From the NCBI GenBank assembly GCA_011799875.1, contig CM022297.1, forward strand, positions 516,931,707 to 516,995,706: a DNA stretch of 64,000 nt, given 5' to 3'. Positions within the stretch are counted from its first letter, which is position 1. Each line of letters begins with the position of its first letter. Positions 32,426 to 43,086 of this stretch are shown here, piece by piece. A model generated the notes under the pieces. That model saw only the letters and a list, made by a program, of their open reading frames with translations, was not told the DNA's origin and did not search any database. Both the position numbers and the translations under genes were made by a program. The stretch comes from Thinopyrum elongatum (lineage: Eukaryota; Streptophyta; Magnoliopsida; Poales; Poaceae).

Positions 32426-33390
32426 TGTCAGGGGCATGAACCCCGGGCAGGCAACGGAACCCGGATCCTTTTCAAAAACATCAGGGCTAGCAACGCCTCT
32501 CAATCCGGCTTGCCCTTGGCCGTGTTCTGCAACCCGGCCAAGACCGCAATTCGGCCAAATCCTGCAACCCGGCCAAGCCCGCTGGCGCATGCCGGCCGAT
32601 CCTAGCAAGTCAAGACTTCCTCGACAAGTAACCGCAATCATAGCGCGCCCCTTAACCCGGCCACAGGTCAGCTCCTGTTGCGTCCAGGGCGTACGACGGG
32701 ACAAGTTCCCATGAAGAGATGAGCAAGGCAACAGTGGCCCACCTGCCCCGCTGACCGGCAGGAGCGTGGCAACAGTGGCCCACCTACCCCGCTGACCAGG
32801 GCCGGCGTGGCTACAGTGCATCCCCCGTCCTGCTGACACAAGCCGTCGGCGACCAGGCGATGCGCCACTGTAGCTGAGCCAGCTCAACCACTCCGTGACG
32901 CATGACAAGATGGGGAACAGTGTCCTCTGGCGCACGGGGCCCGCGCCCGGGAAAACCGGCGTACCCTGGTACCCGGCGGGCCAGCGCCGGCTTCCCAGAC
33001 GCTGACATCCCGGCCCCATGGCCATGTAACTTTACCATTGTAACCCTGGGGGGTTGACCTATAAAACCCCCCAGGAAGCCTCCATGCAGAGGGGAGAGCA
33101 CATACGATCAGATCACCAGTAGAATACACACACAAGGAGAAGGAGCAGCCTATGCTCTGGCCTATCTTCCTTCCTCCCCGAAACAGCTCCAAGAGCAAGC
33201 TTGTATCATCCACATATAAACCACACTCGGTAGGACTAGGGGTGTTATCTCTCCGGAGAGCCCCGAACCTGGGTATGTCTTGCGTCCCTCGCTCGCTCAT
33301 GCCAACCTCGCCTCTGGAGCCCATCGGTGCCCTCGAGCCTGTCCCTCTCTTTAGCCATCCTTTGGCATCTGCCGTGCGCCCACCACGACA
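32426..33390 (+). repeat. D 5' LTR (965 bp)
   Basis: It starts TGTCAGGGGCATGAACCCC and ends CCACCACGACA. A TATA box (TATAAAA) lies at 33060-33066. It is rich in CCGGC/GCCGG. It differs from the 3' LTR by numerous transitions and small indels, so the insertion is older than A1 by eye. The primer-binding site TTGGCGCCCACCATGGGG follows directly. Confidence 0.9.
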
Positions 33391-33403
33391 GTTGGCGCCC
33401 ACC

Positions 33404-35158
33404 ATGGGGCAGCTCGAGGTCCCGGCCGGAGACATGTTCCAGATGGTGCCCTTCATCGACTTCGGTAAGCATATCATGCATTGCGCATTCCCCACGCTTG
33501 GTGCGCCAATGGCGGGCCTCACCGACTCGCTCACCGCCTCCTTCGGCATGCTGCGCATCTCCGACGCGTCCGCGACCGATGAGTACCCCAGCGGGGTGCT
33601 CGACATCACCGACTCGCCCGTCCCCCTTGGCGACGACGTCTTCGCCGGGGTGGCGGATCTTTGTGTCCGGGTGGAGGGGCTTGCCACCGACTCCGGCTCC
33701 ACTTCGTCTAGCGCCGCAAAGAAGGCCGCTGCTGCCCGGGCCGCAGCGGAGCGAGCCAGCGTGCCCGACCTGCTGCGCGCCATGATGCAGAACCTCAGCA
33801 TCCCCATCCCCACCGACGTCAACGCCAGCAACACCGCGGAGGCCCTGGCCCAGCTCGAGGAGGGGCGCAAGCGCCTGCTAGACGAGGCCAAAACGCTCGC
33901 TGCTGCGCAGCGTTGTTTGGAGTCTGCTCAGCGGGAGCACAACACCGCGTACGGCCTCACGCCGACCACGGCCGAGACCAGCCGGGTTACGGAGGTGCGG
34001 AACTGCGGCGCCGCCATCGGCCGCGCGTTGGGCGCGATCCCGCCGGTCTACAACACCCCCGTCAAGAACATGCGCGCAGCGCAGGAGGCCGCCGTCGGCT
34101 TGGAGCAGCTGCAGGGTGAGGAACTGCAGGAGCGCCTGTGGCGCATGAATGATCTTCTCGGCACTGCGAATAGGCAACAAGACCGCCTCGACCGTCCCAC
34201 AGGATCCGTCTCGCGCCGCACCAAAGACCCCGAGTAGCCAAACACGGCATCCTCGCCGCCCCCCAGCGAAGCTCATTCCGGCCGGACCCGAACTCGGCGC
34301 AACCGCGCCCCAGCAACCGGAGATGACCTGGGAAACGAGCCGGCTCCAGGAGACCGGCGCCAGCCAGACCCTCCTACGCGATCCGGCCGGCGCGCCCGTC
34401 CGGCTTCTGCCGATCCGGTTCCCCGCGGCCCGGTCGCAAGCCGGCTGGGCCCACGCGCCATCGACGATAGTGACCCTCGCCATCGCCTCGATCAGCTTGC
34501 CCTCTCCCTTAAGCTGGAGGAAGACAACGGTGTCGGGCCAGCATGCTTTGGTCCGCGCATCCGGGATGAGCCCTTCCACAAAGGGTTCACGCTGCCCCGT
34601 GACACCCCCAAGTACAACGGGACCGTCAAGACGGAAGACTGGCTCATCGATTACACCACTGCCATCGGCATCGTGGGCGGCAACCGCCGCCTTGCCGTGC
34701 GCCATGCCCCGCTCATGCTCCAGGGGTCGGCCCGCACGTGGTTGAATAGCCTGCCGGCCGGCAGCATCAACGCGTGCGTTGACTTCGAGCAAGCCTTCAT
34801 CCACAACTTTACCGGCACCTACAAGCGTCTCGGACGCCCCAGTCAGCTCACCATGTGCGTGCAGGGGCCGACAGAAACCGGCCGCGAGTACGTTGCACGC
34901 TGGACCGAACTCCGGAACAGCTGTGAGGGGGTCCATGAAGTCCAGGCCATCCAGTACTTTGTGAGTGGTTGCCGGGATGGCACCCTCCTTAAGCACAAGC
35001 TCTTGCGCTCTGAGCCGACCACCATGGCCGCGCTCATGGTCATGACGGACAAGTACGCCACGGCCAACTCCGCCATGAAGATCCAAGTTGTGCTGGACGG
35101 AGCCGGCAAGGCGTTGCCGGCACCACCCGCCAAGCCGGCTAGCGAGAGCAGCCGCTAG
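33404..35158 (+). pseudogene. D gag, two in-frame stops
   Basis: The ATG at 33404 lies inside the primer-binding site (ACCATGGGG, where G1 has ACCGTGGGG). The in-frame ATG at 33434 is an alternative start. The frame is open to TAG 34235, open again in the same frame, and stops at TAG 35156. The N-terminal part is Ala/Asp-rich with a helical segment (ALAQLEEGRKRLLDEAKTL). The gag core lies at about 34560-35050: FTLPRDTPKYNGTVKTEDWL, LMLQGSARTWLNSLP, FEQAFIHNFTGTYKR, GREYVARWTELRNSC. It resembles the G1 gag core, so the two elements belong to related lineages. Confidence 0.8.
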
Positions 35159-35199
35159 CAGAACAACCAACAGAACAACAAGCGCAAGGCCGACAAGTA

Positions 35200-36335
35200 G
35201 GCCCCCCGCTATGATAACCGCCTCGTCGCCCGCGGCCAAACCGGCCGGCAAGCGCCAGCAGACCGGCAAGACGGCGTGGCAACCCACCATGAGTTTTGAA
35301 GAGATGCCTGATGCTCCCTGCAAGCACCACGGCGGCGCAAGGCCGTCCACGCACACGCTTCGACAATGCGCCATCACCAAGTGCATCATGCAGGGCGACA
35401 TCCCGCAGCCTCTGGCTCCAGCTCCGGGTGCGGGGCAGCCGCCTCCGCCTCCTCCCCCGCCCCCGGCAAATGGCGCGATGCGTGATGATGTCTTCCCCAA
35501 CCAGAATACAAGCTACGTCGTCTTCACCAGCCTCGGCGACGACAAGCGTAGCGAGCGCCTGCTCCGGCAGGAGGTGAACACCGTCGTCCCGGTCGTGCCA
35601 GAATATATGCACTGGTCGGAGCGTCCGATCAGTTGGACCCGGGAAGACCACCCGGCCGTCATGCCGAACCCGGGTGGCTACGCGCTCGTCCTTGACACCA
35701 CCGTCATCGCAGCCAGGTGCACTTGCAAGTTCTCGCGGGTCCTCATCGATGGCGGTAGCAGCATCAACATCGTCTACCGCGGCACCGTGACCAAGCTCGG
35801 CATCGAGGCCAAGCACCTGGAGCCATCCCGGACGGTGTTCCACGGCATCGTGCCGGGTCTCTCCTGCTCCCCTATTGGCCGGATCCGGCTTGAATTCCTC
35901 TTCGGTACGAGCGACCAGTTTCGGCGCGAAACTATCTGGTTCGAGGTGGTGGACCTGTCTAGCGCGTACCACGCGTTACAGGGCCGGCCTGCGCTAGCCA
36001 AGTTCATGGCGGTCCCCCACTACGCCTACGTAAAGATGAAGCTGTCGGGTTCCAAGGGCCTCATCACCGTCGTCGGCGACTATAGAAAGTCCCTGGAGTG
36101 CGCCCAAGCCGGCGCCAGGTTGGCCGAGTCACTGGTCATAGCCGAGGAGCGGCACCATCTCGATCGGATCGTCGCACTAGCCGGCGAGCAGCAGGCTGTG
36201 CCGGCTTCGGCTAAGGAGCTGGCCAGCGAGGCCTCATTCCACCCATCCAAGGAGGCCAAGAAGGTCAAGCTAAACCCAGAAGACCCCAGCTGCAGCAAGT
36301 ACGTTGTCATAGGCACCCGCCTCGACAGCAAATAG
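35200..36335 (+). pseudogene. D protease region
   Basis: A frameshift between 35158 and about 35205 moves the reading frame. After a Pro-rich linker (35440-35470) and a conserved block around ISWTREDHPA, the protease active site is RVLIDGGSSINIVY with catalytic Asp at 35748-35750. WFEVVDLSSAYHALQGRPAL is the second conserved block. The frame stops at TAG 36333, after TRLDSK, at the same point as in G1, where a Gln codon is expected. Confidence 0.75.
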
Positions 36336-37142
36336 GAAGGTGAGCTCGTTGACTTCCTTCGTGAGAATCGGGATATCTTTGCATGGTCCCCAAAGGACAT
36401 GCCGGGAATTCTGAGGAAGTACGCCGAGCACAGACTACACGTCCGCAAGGGCGCCAAGCCTGTCCGTCAACCATTATGTCGCTTTTCAGAAGGGAAGAGA
36501 AGAACCATCGGTGAAGAGGTCGCCAAGCTACTCGTGGCCGGTTTCATCATGGAAGTGTTTCACCCCGAGTGGCTGGCCAACCCGGTCCTCGTCTTGAAGA
36601 AGAACAACACCTGGCGCATATGCCTGAACAAGGCCTGCCCCAAGGATCCTTTCGCTCTCCAGTGGATAGATCAAGTGATCGACTCCACCGCCGGCTGTGA
36701 GCTCCTGTCCTTCCTAGATGCTTACTCCGGCTATCATCAGATAAAGCTGGACCCAGCCGACGCACTGAAGACGTCCTTCATCACACCCTTTGGGGCGTAC
36801 TGCTACTTCACCATGTCGTTCGTCTTGAAGAATGCCGGCGCCACCTTCCAGCGCTGCATGCAAAAATGCCTGCTGACGCAACTCGGCTGCAACATCCACG
36901 TCTACGTGGACGACATCAAGGTGAAGACCAAGCAGCACCTCACGCTCCTTGACGACCTGAAGGAAACCTTCACCAATCTGCGCGAGTACGAGATCAAGCT
37001 CAACCCGGAGAAGTGCGTCTTCGGCGTGCCGGCCGGGAAGCTGCTCCGCTTCCTCCTCTCGGAGGGCGGCATTGAGGCAAACCCGAAAAAGATCAAGTCC
37101 ATCGAACGCATGCGCAAGACAACCCGGTTGCGCGATGTCTAG
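36336..37142 (+). pseudogene. D reverse transcriptase, small deletion and stops
   Basis: RT blocks: AGFIMEVFHPEWLANPVLV, ICLNKACPKDPF (a few residues before LNKACPKDP are deleted), SFLDAYSGYHQIKLDP, FTMSFVLKNAGATFQR (PFG altered) and catalytic YVDD at 36903-36914. The connection follows to LRDV, then TAG at 37140, where a Gln codon is expected. The catalytic box is intact, but the deletion in the fingers and the changed PFG box suggest an inactive enzyme. Confidence 0.85.
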
Positions 37143-38411
37143 AAGTTCACCGGCTGCTTGGCCTCGGTCAGCCGGTTTCTCAGCCGGCTGGGCAAGAGGG
37201 CCTTGCCCCTATATCAGCTGATGAAGAAGACGTCGCCGTTTGAATGGAACGACCAGGCAGATGAAGCATTCCGGGATCTCAAGTGCATGCTCTCCACCGT
37301 ACCCGTCCTGGCCGCGCCGGCTGATAAGGAGCCGTTGTTGCTATACATTGCCGCCACCTCGCGGTCGGTCAGCACGATGCTGGTGGTCGAGCGACCAGAG
37401 AAGGGCAAGATCCAATCCGTCCAGCGCCTGGTCTACTACCTGAGGGAGGTGGTTTCCGCCTCCAAGCAGAACAACCCGCACTACCAGAAGATGTGTTATG
37501 GCGTGTACCTTACCGCCAAGAAGCTGAAGCACTACTTCCAAGAGCATGTCGTCACCGTGGTCAGCACGGCCCCCATCGGCGAGATCATGGGTTACCGGGA
37601 TGCCTCTGGCCAGGTTGCCAAATGGGCCATCGAGCTGGCCAGCCACACCATCCTCTACGAGCCCCGCACCATGATCAAGTCCCAGGCCCTGGCCGACTTC
37701 CTCGTCGAGTGGACGGAGACCCAGTACCTACCGCCGCCGCCGGATTCAACACACTGGCGCATGCACTTCGACGGCTCTAAGATGCGCTCCGGCTTGGGAG
37801 CCGGCATCGTGCTGTCTTCCCGGAAGGGCGATCGGCTGCGGTATGCACTCCAGATCCACTTCACCACCTCCAACAACGTCGCCGAGTATGAAGCCCTTGT
37901 GCATGGCCTCCGGCTTGCCAAGGAACTCGGCGTTCGGCACATCCTATGCTATGGCGACTCGGATCTGGTGGTGCAGCAGTGTTCCGGCGAGTGGGACGCC
38001 CGGGATGCCAACATGGCCAGCTATCGTTTCCTGGTCCAGCAGCTCTCTGGCAACTTCGACGGCTGCGAGTTCCTTCACGTCCCACGCGCGGAAAATGAAG
38101 CCGCCAACACGCTAGCCAAGATTGGCTCATTTCGGCAGGCTATACCGTCCGGCATCTCCCTTGAGCACTTGCACAAGCCGTCCGTCAAGCCGTCTCCGGA
38201 CTCCGAGTCCATCTTCATCCCGGACGACCCTGCAGCGCCCCTCCCCAACCCGGACCCGGCGGCTGCCGGTCCAAGCTCGGGGCTGCCGTCCCCAAGTCAG
38301 TCCCGGGGGCTGCGGAGCCCGGCCCGGGGACTGTTGATCCCTGCCCGAGGGCTACCTCCTCGACCCCGGGTCGGGGGCTGCTGTGCTCAACCCGGCCGGT
38401 GCAGTCCCTAA
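37143..38411 (+). pseudogene. D RNase H and Pro-rich linker
   Basis: It continues in the same frame. The RT connection (RFLSRLGKRALPLYQLMKK) is followed by the RNase H core: RMHFDGSKMRSGLGAGIVL (first Asp), VAEYEALVHGLRLA (Glu), CYGDSDLVVQQ (Asp) and NEAANTLAK, where the last catalytic Asp is Asn. The frame runs on into a Pro/Ser/Gly-rich stretch encoded by short repeats and stops at 38409. The integrase continues in another frame. Confidence 0.8.
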
Positions 38412-38462
38412 CCCGGGGGCTGCTGTGCTCAACCCGGCCGGCGTAGTCCCTAACCCGGGGGC
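38375..38462 (+). repeat. 42-bp tandem duplication between RNase H and integrase of D
   Basis: The unit starting CTGCTGTGCTCAACCCGG occurs near 38378 and 38420 with two differences. Related GGGGGCTGC blocks lie upstream (38280-38375). The repeat falls where the reading frame shifts, so unequal repeat change may have caused the break. Confidence 0.7.
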
Positions 38463-38572
38463 TGCCGCCTCTGGCTCGGGGGCTACCGCCCTGGAACCCG
38501 TCTTGGTGGCCGTCTTCACCGTGGTCATGGGCCCAGCCTATCCTGGCCTTCCTGGAGAGTGGAGCACTCCCC

Positions 38573-39796
38573 ATGGACGAGACCGAGTCCCGACAAGTGC
38601 AACACCGGGTGTCCGCCTACAGCATCATCAACAGCGAGCTCGTCAAGCGCAGCGCGACGGGCGTGTTCCAGCACTGCGTCGAGCAAGACAAGGGCATAGA
38701 GATCCTCCTCGACATACATCAGGGCGAGTGCGGGCACCGCGCCGCCTCCAGGTCCCTGGTGGCCAAGGCTTTCTGCCATGGTTTCTACTGGCCCATGGCC
38801 CTCAAAGACGCCGAGTTGCTCATCCTCAAGTGCGAGGGTTGCCAACGCTTCAGCAAGCGCAGCCACCAGCCGGCTTCAGCCCTGGAAACTATCCCGATCA
38901 CCTGGCCCTTCGCGGTCTGGGGGCTCGACATGGTGGGACCCTTGAAGACCGCTCGGGGCGGCATGACGCACTTGCTGGTGGCGGTCGACAAGTTCACCAA
39001 GTGGATCGAAGCACGACCGATCAAGAAGCTGGACGAGCGAACGGCAGTCTGGTTCGTCAAAGACATCGTGGTGCGCTACGGCGTCCCGCATAGTATCATG
39101 ACGAACAACGGTACCAACTTCGCCAAAGGCGCTCTGGCGCAATACTGCTCAGTCTCCAGCATCCGGCTTGACCTGGCCTCCGTTGCTCATCCCCAATCCA
39201 ACGGCCAGGTCGAGCGGGCCAACAGGCTGATCCTATCCGGCATCAAGCCGCGACTCGTCGAGCCCCTCATCCGCTCACCCGGCAGCTGGCTTGATGAGCT
39301 GCTGGCCATCCTCAGGAGTCTCTGGACAACGCCAAACCAGTCGACCGGGTTCACCCCATTTTTCCTCGTGTACGGAGCAGAAGCCGTCATCCCGACCGAC
39401 ATCGAGTCCGAATCACCACGAGTCGTAATGTACACAGAAGCCCAAGGCAAGGAAGCCCGTGAAGACGGTGTCAACCTTCTCGAAGAAGCACGCCTCTTGG
39501 CCCTTAGCCAATTCGCCATCTATCAGCAAGGCCTGAGTCATTATCACAGCAAAAAGATCAAGCCCCTCGCGTTCCGTGAGGGAGACCTCGTCCTCCGGCT
39601 TGTCCAGCAGCAAGCCGGCCAGCACAAGTTGGCCTTCCCATGGGAGGGCCCCTTCATCGTCAGCAAAGCCCTGTGTGACCACAATGCCTACTCCCTCATC
39701 GACGCACGCAAGCCGAACAAATGCAAGAGAGACACTACCGGCGAAGAAACAAGCCGGCCTTGGAATGCAAAGCTCCTCTGCCTATTTTACAGTTAG
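38573..39796 (+). pseudogene. D integrase, second catalytic Asp lost
   Basis: An open frame of 407 codons. The HHCC zinc-binding region (HQGECGHRAA, CEGCQRF) is followed by the core: VWGLDMVGPL (first Asp intact), SIMTNNGTNF (second Asp replaced by Asn, codon AAC at 39104-39106) and QVERANRLI (Glu intact). The C-terminal domain has FREGDLVLRL and AFPWEGPFIV. It ends at TAG after LLCLFYS. The frame is complete, so this codon may be the main defect of the domain. I see no chromodomain. Confidence 0.85.
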
Positions 39797-40520
39797 CTGT
39801 ATGCATGTATGTATTGCTGCATTTTGTAATTTAATGAAAGACAATGGGACCCCGAACAACACTCGGGGGCTACCTTTTCCTATTAAACTATCATGTCTCA
39901 CACATCCTTCTGATCCTCAGCCCTCCGCCGCCGGGTCGGTCCGTCCGGCTCGGGGCCTCAGGGGCTAGCCGGCTTGACCGCAACCCGCCGTCCCCCTTAG
40001 CGCATTCCGACGTGTCCGAGTTGCTGAGGCCCTTCACTTCGCCCTAAGCTGCAGTCCGGCTTCGGCTGCTGGCCGGCAAGAACTAAGGGCCAAAGCGCCG
40101 GCACGCCAAAAATTGCTAAGTTGGAACTGCCAAATCGGTCAATCCGGTTTCATCGCACTAAGTTGCCACACGACCGGCTGCGCGTCGGCCGGCTTCGCCG
40201 GCCGCCGCCAGCCGGCCCAGTGGGTGTTTCACTCGCACTCAACGTTCGAAAGGGCTAAGTACTGCGCGTTCTTTCCCAAGGCCAAACTCCTTGTCACAGA
40301 CTGGAACTCGGCTGTTCGACTCACGGGGGTGAGGCCCAAAGAAGGAACAAGCAAGAAAAAGGCTTAGAGAACAAAGAACAAAGGCGTAAACACTCACGAA
40401 AATATTTACATTGCAGAAATATGGGCCCAAGGTCAGAGTTCATTACATTCACCGTACACCCTAGTGGGTGGGTGGACCTGCCACTTAACAAAAATACAAG
40501 AAAGATAAATTAGGGCGGCT
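39797..40520 (+). other. Noncoding spacer between pol and antisense gene of D
   Basis: A short AT-rich stretch after the pol stop holds AATTTAATGAAAGAC, a plausible 3' end region. Then follow ACTCGGGGGCTACC and GCCGGCTT-rich repeats. The convergent antisense gene ends at 40521. No supported ORF. Confidence 0.5.
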
Positions 40521-41303
40521 TCAGGCGGTTCCCGCGCCGGGTTGCGCAGCTGCCGGCTCCTCCGCGGTGGCCTCCGGGTTCACCGAGGCGCCGGTATCGT
40601 CCAACCCGGCCTCGTCGTCCGCATAGGCGTCTGACTCCTCGGAGCTGCCCGCTGGATCGTCAAGCGCCAAGCCGAAGTTGTCAGGCGGCACCACCCCGCC
40701 ATCTTCGGTCCGCTCTACCTGGAACTCGTCATGCAATACAAACGAGGCCAGGTAGCTGACCCGTGCGGTGACCCGGCTCGCCTCCGCCTGCAGTTGGGGC
40801 TCCGCGCAGGCTCGCTGGGCCGCCAGCTGGTCCTGGCTCAGGCCCGGATACCAAGACATGACAAACCTCAGCGCCAAGTCGGCGCCGGCACGAGCGGTGG
40901 AAACACGCCACGCATGAAGCCATGCCGGTCGGGCTTCCAGCCAGTGCGCCAGCCGCGTGAAGGAGCTGGGCGCGACCGCGCCCTACCAGAGGGCCACCGC
41001 CATGCCCAACCCGGCCTCGGAGAGCCTCACCTTCTGCTCGTCCAGGGCCTGCAGGCGGGCCTCCGCTGTGTGCATGATCTCCAGGAAGGACCCGGCGGCG
41101 TGCGGATCGTCTTCGGCGCCCGCGTCCGGCTGGGTCGACCGGTGGTCGCGCACGGCCTCGTCCGCCTTCTCCTGTGTTTCCGGGAAGTACTCTGTCGAGC
41201 AAAGAAGCAAGACAGCCAGCCACAAAATAAACAATGCCGGCTTTACATCCCGACGAAACAAACGAAGAAACACTTACTGACGAAGGCCTCATCTAGGTGC
41301 TGC
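40521..41303 (-). pseudogene. D antisense gene, C-terminal exons
   Basis: Read on the minus strand from the B2 insertion at 41303, a short exon end is followed by a GT-AG intron (GTAAGTG...CGACAG, about 41276-41192). Coding sequence then runs EYFPETQEKADEAVRDHR, FLEIMHTAEARLQALDEQ and RFVMSWYPGLSQDQLAAQRA, with an acidic Asp/Glu-rich tail ending at 40521. A stop and a frame change lie near 40980. The WYPG block and its surroundings are ones I remember from antisense ORFs of other Triticeae Gypsy elements. Confidence 0.65.
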
Positions 41304-42800
41304 TGATACGTCTCCGTCGTATCTATAATTGTTGATTGTTTCAAGCCAATATTATACAACTTCCACATATTTTTGGCAACATTTTATATGATTTATTGGA
41401 CTAACCTATTGATCGAGTGCCCAGTGCCAGTTCCTGTTTTTTGCATGTTTTTTGTTTCGCAGAATATCCATATCAAACGAAATCCAAACGCGATAAAAAT
41501 TTACGGAGAATTATTTTGGAATATATGTGATTTTTGGGACTTGGAATCAATGCAAACGGATGCCCACAGTGGGCAACATACACCAGGGCGCGCCCCAGGC
41601 TCCAGGCGCGGGGTAGTGGGTTGTGCTCACCTCGTACGTCGGTTGGAGCTCTACTTCTGGTGCAAGGAAGCTTATATCCAGAAAAAATCGTGTTAAAATC
41701 TCAGCGCAAACGGAGTTAGGGATCTCCGAAAATATAAGAAACGGTTTTCAACCAGATCTGGGGAACGCGAAACAGAAGAGAACAGAGAGGAAGATCCAAT
41801 CTCGGAGGGGCTCCCGCCCCTCCGCCGCCATAGAGGCCATGGACCATAGGGGGATCTCTCCTCCCATCTAGGGGGGGGGGGGGGGGGGAGGCCAAGGAAG
41901 AAGAAGGTGAGGGGCTCTCTCCCCTTCTCTCCCGGTGGCGCCGGAGTGCCGCCGGGGCTAGGATCGTGAAGGCGATCTACATCAACAATCTTGCTACCGT
42001 CAACACCAACTTTCTCCCCCTCTATGCAGCGGTGTAACACCCCTTTTTCCCGCTGTAATCTCTACTTAAACATGGTGCTCAACACTATATATTATTTCCC
42101 AATGATATGTGGTTATCCTATGATGTGTGAGTAGATCTGTTTTGTCCTGTGGGCTAATCGTGATCTTGGTTGGTATGAGTGTATATTTTATTTATGGTGC
42201 TGTCATACGGTGCCCTCCATCTCGCGCAAATGTGAGGGGTCCCTGCTGTAGGGTGTTGCAATACTTTCATGGTTTGCTTATTGTCGGTTGCCGGGGTGAC
42301 AGCAGCCTGAACACGGATAAGTAAGTTATGGCGTATGGGAGTAAAGATGACTTGATACTTAATGCTATGGTTGGGTTTCACGATCTTAATGATCTTTAGT
42401 AGTTGCAGATGCTTGCTAGAGTTCCAATCATAAGTGCATATGATCCAAGTAGAGAAAGTATGTTAGCTCACCTCTCCCTCATATAAAATTGCAAGAATGA
42501 TTACCGGTCTAGTTATCGATTGCCTAGGGACAAATGACTTTCTTGTTGACAAAAGCTATCTATTTTTATCACCTTGCAATTTATTCATAGTTTTAATCTC
42601 GCAAAGTACTCATAGTTTTATTCTCGCAAAATAGTTTCATACTTGTTCTAGGTAAAGCAAACGTTAAGTGTGCGTAGAGTTGTATCGGTGGTCGATAGAA
42701 CTTGAGGAAATATTTGTTCTGCCTTTAGCTCCTCGTTGGGTTCGACACTCTTATTTATCGAAAAAGGCTACAAATGATCACCTATACTTGTGGGTTATCA
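41304..42800 (+). repeat. B2 5' LTR (1497 bp) with an 18-G run
   Basis: It starts TGATACGTCTCCGTCG and ends GTGGGTTATCA. It matches B1 throughout. A run of 18 G lies at 41871-41888, where B1 (near 29287) has only four. The primer-binding site TGGCGCCATTGTCGGGGA follows at about 42812. Confidence 0.85.
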
Positions 42801-43086
42801 AGACCTCTTTCTGGCGCCATTGTCGGGGAGTAATAGCATGGGGTGAATATTCTCGTGTGTGCTTGTTTGCTTTATCACAAAGTAGTTTTTATTTTCTGTT
42901 CTAAGTTGTTCTCTATCTTTAGTTATGGATATGGAACACGAAACACCAAAAAAATTAGTTGTACTTGCTACTCATGGAGATGGGGAACCTTCTAAAACAC
43001 TTGGTGCTCGTTATATGAAAAATATTATGCACTGCTTTGATAATCCTGAGAAAACCCCATTAAACATGATAATGGGAGACACGTTG

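Noticed and set aside
32884..33891. 335-codon minus frame crossing the D LTR and gag start
   Set aside because: It spans the LTR-internal boundary with no domain, so it is a chance frame.
33878..35500. 540-codon open frame on the minus strand opposite D gag
   Set aside because: It mirrors the plus-strand gag in GC-rich DNA. The plus strand has the gag signature and the minus frame has no domain.
9671..39796. Endogenous plant pararetrovirus
   Set aside because: Integrase follows RNase H and LTRs with TSDs are present, so these are Gypsy LTR retrotransposons. No movement protein or viral coat protein was seen.
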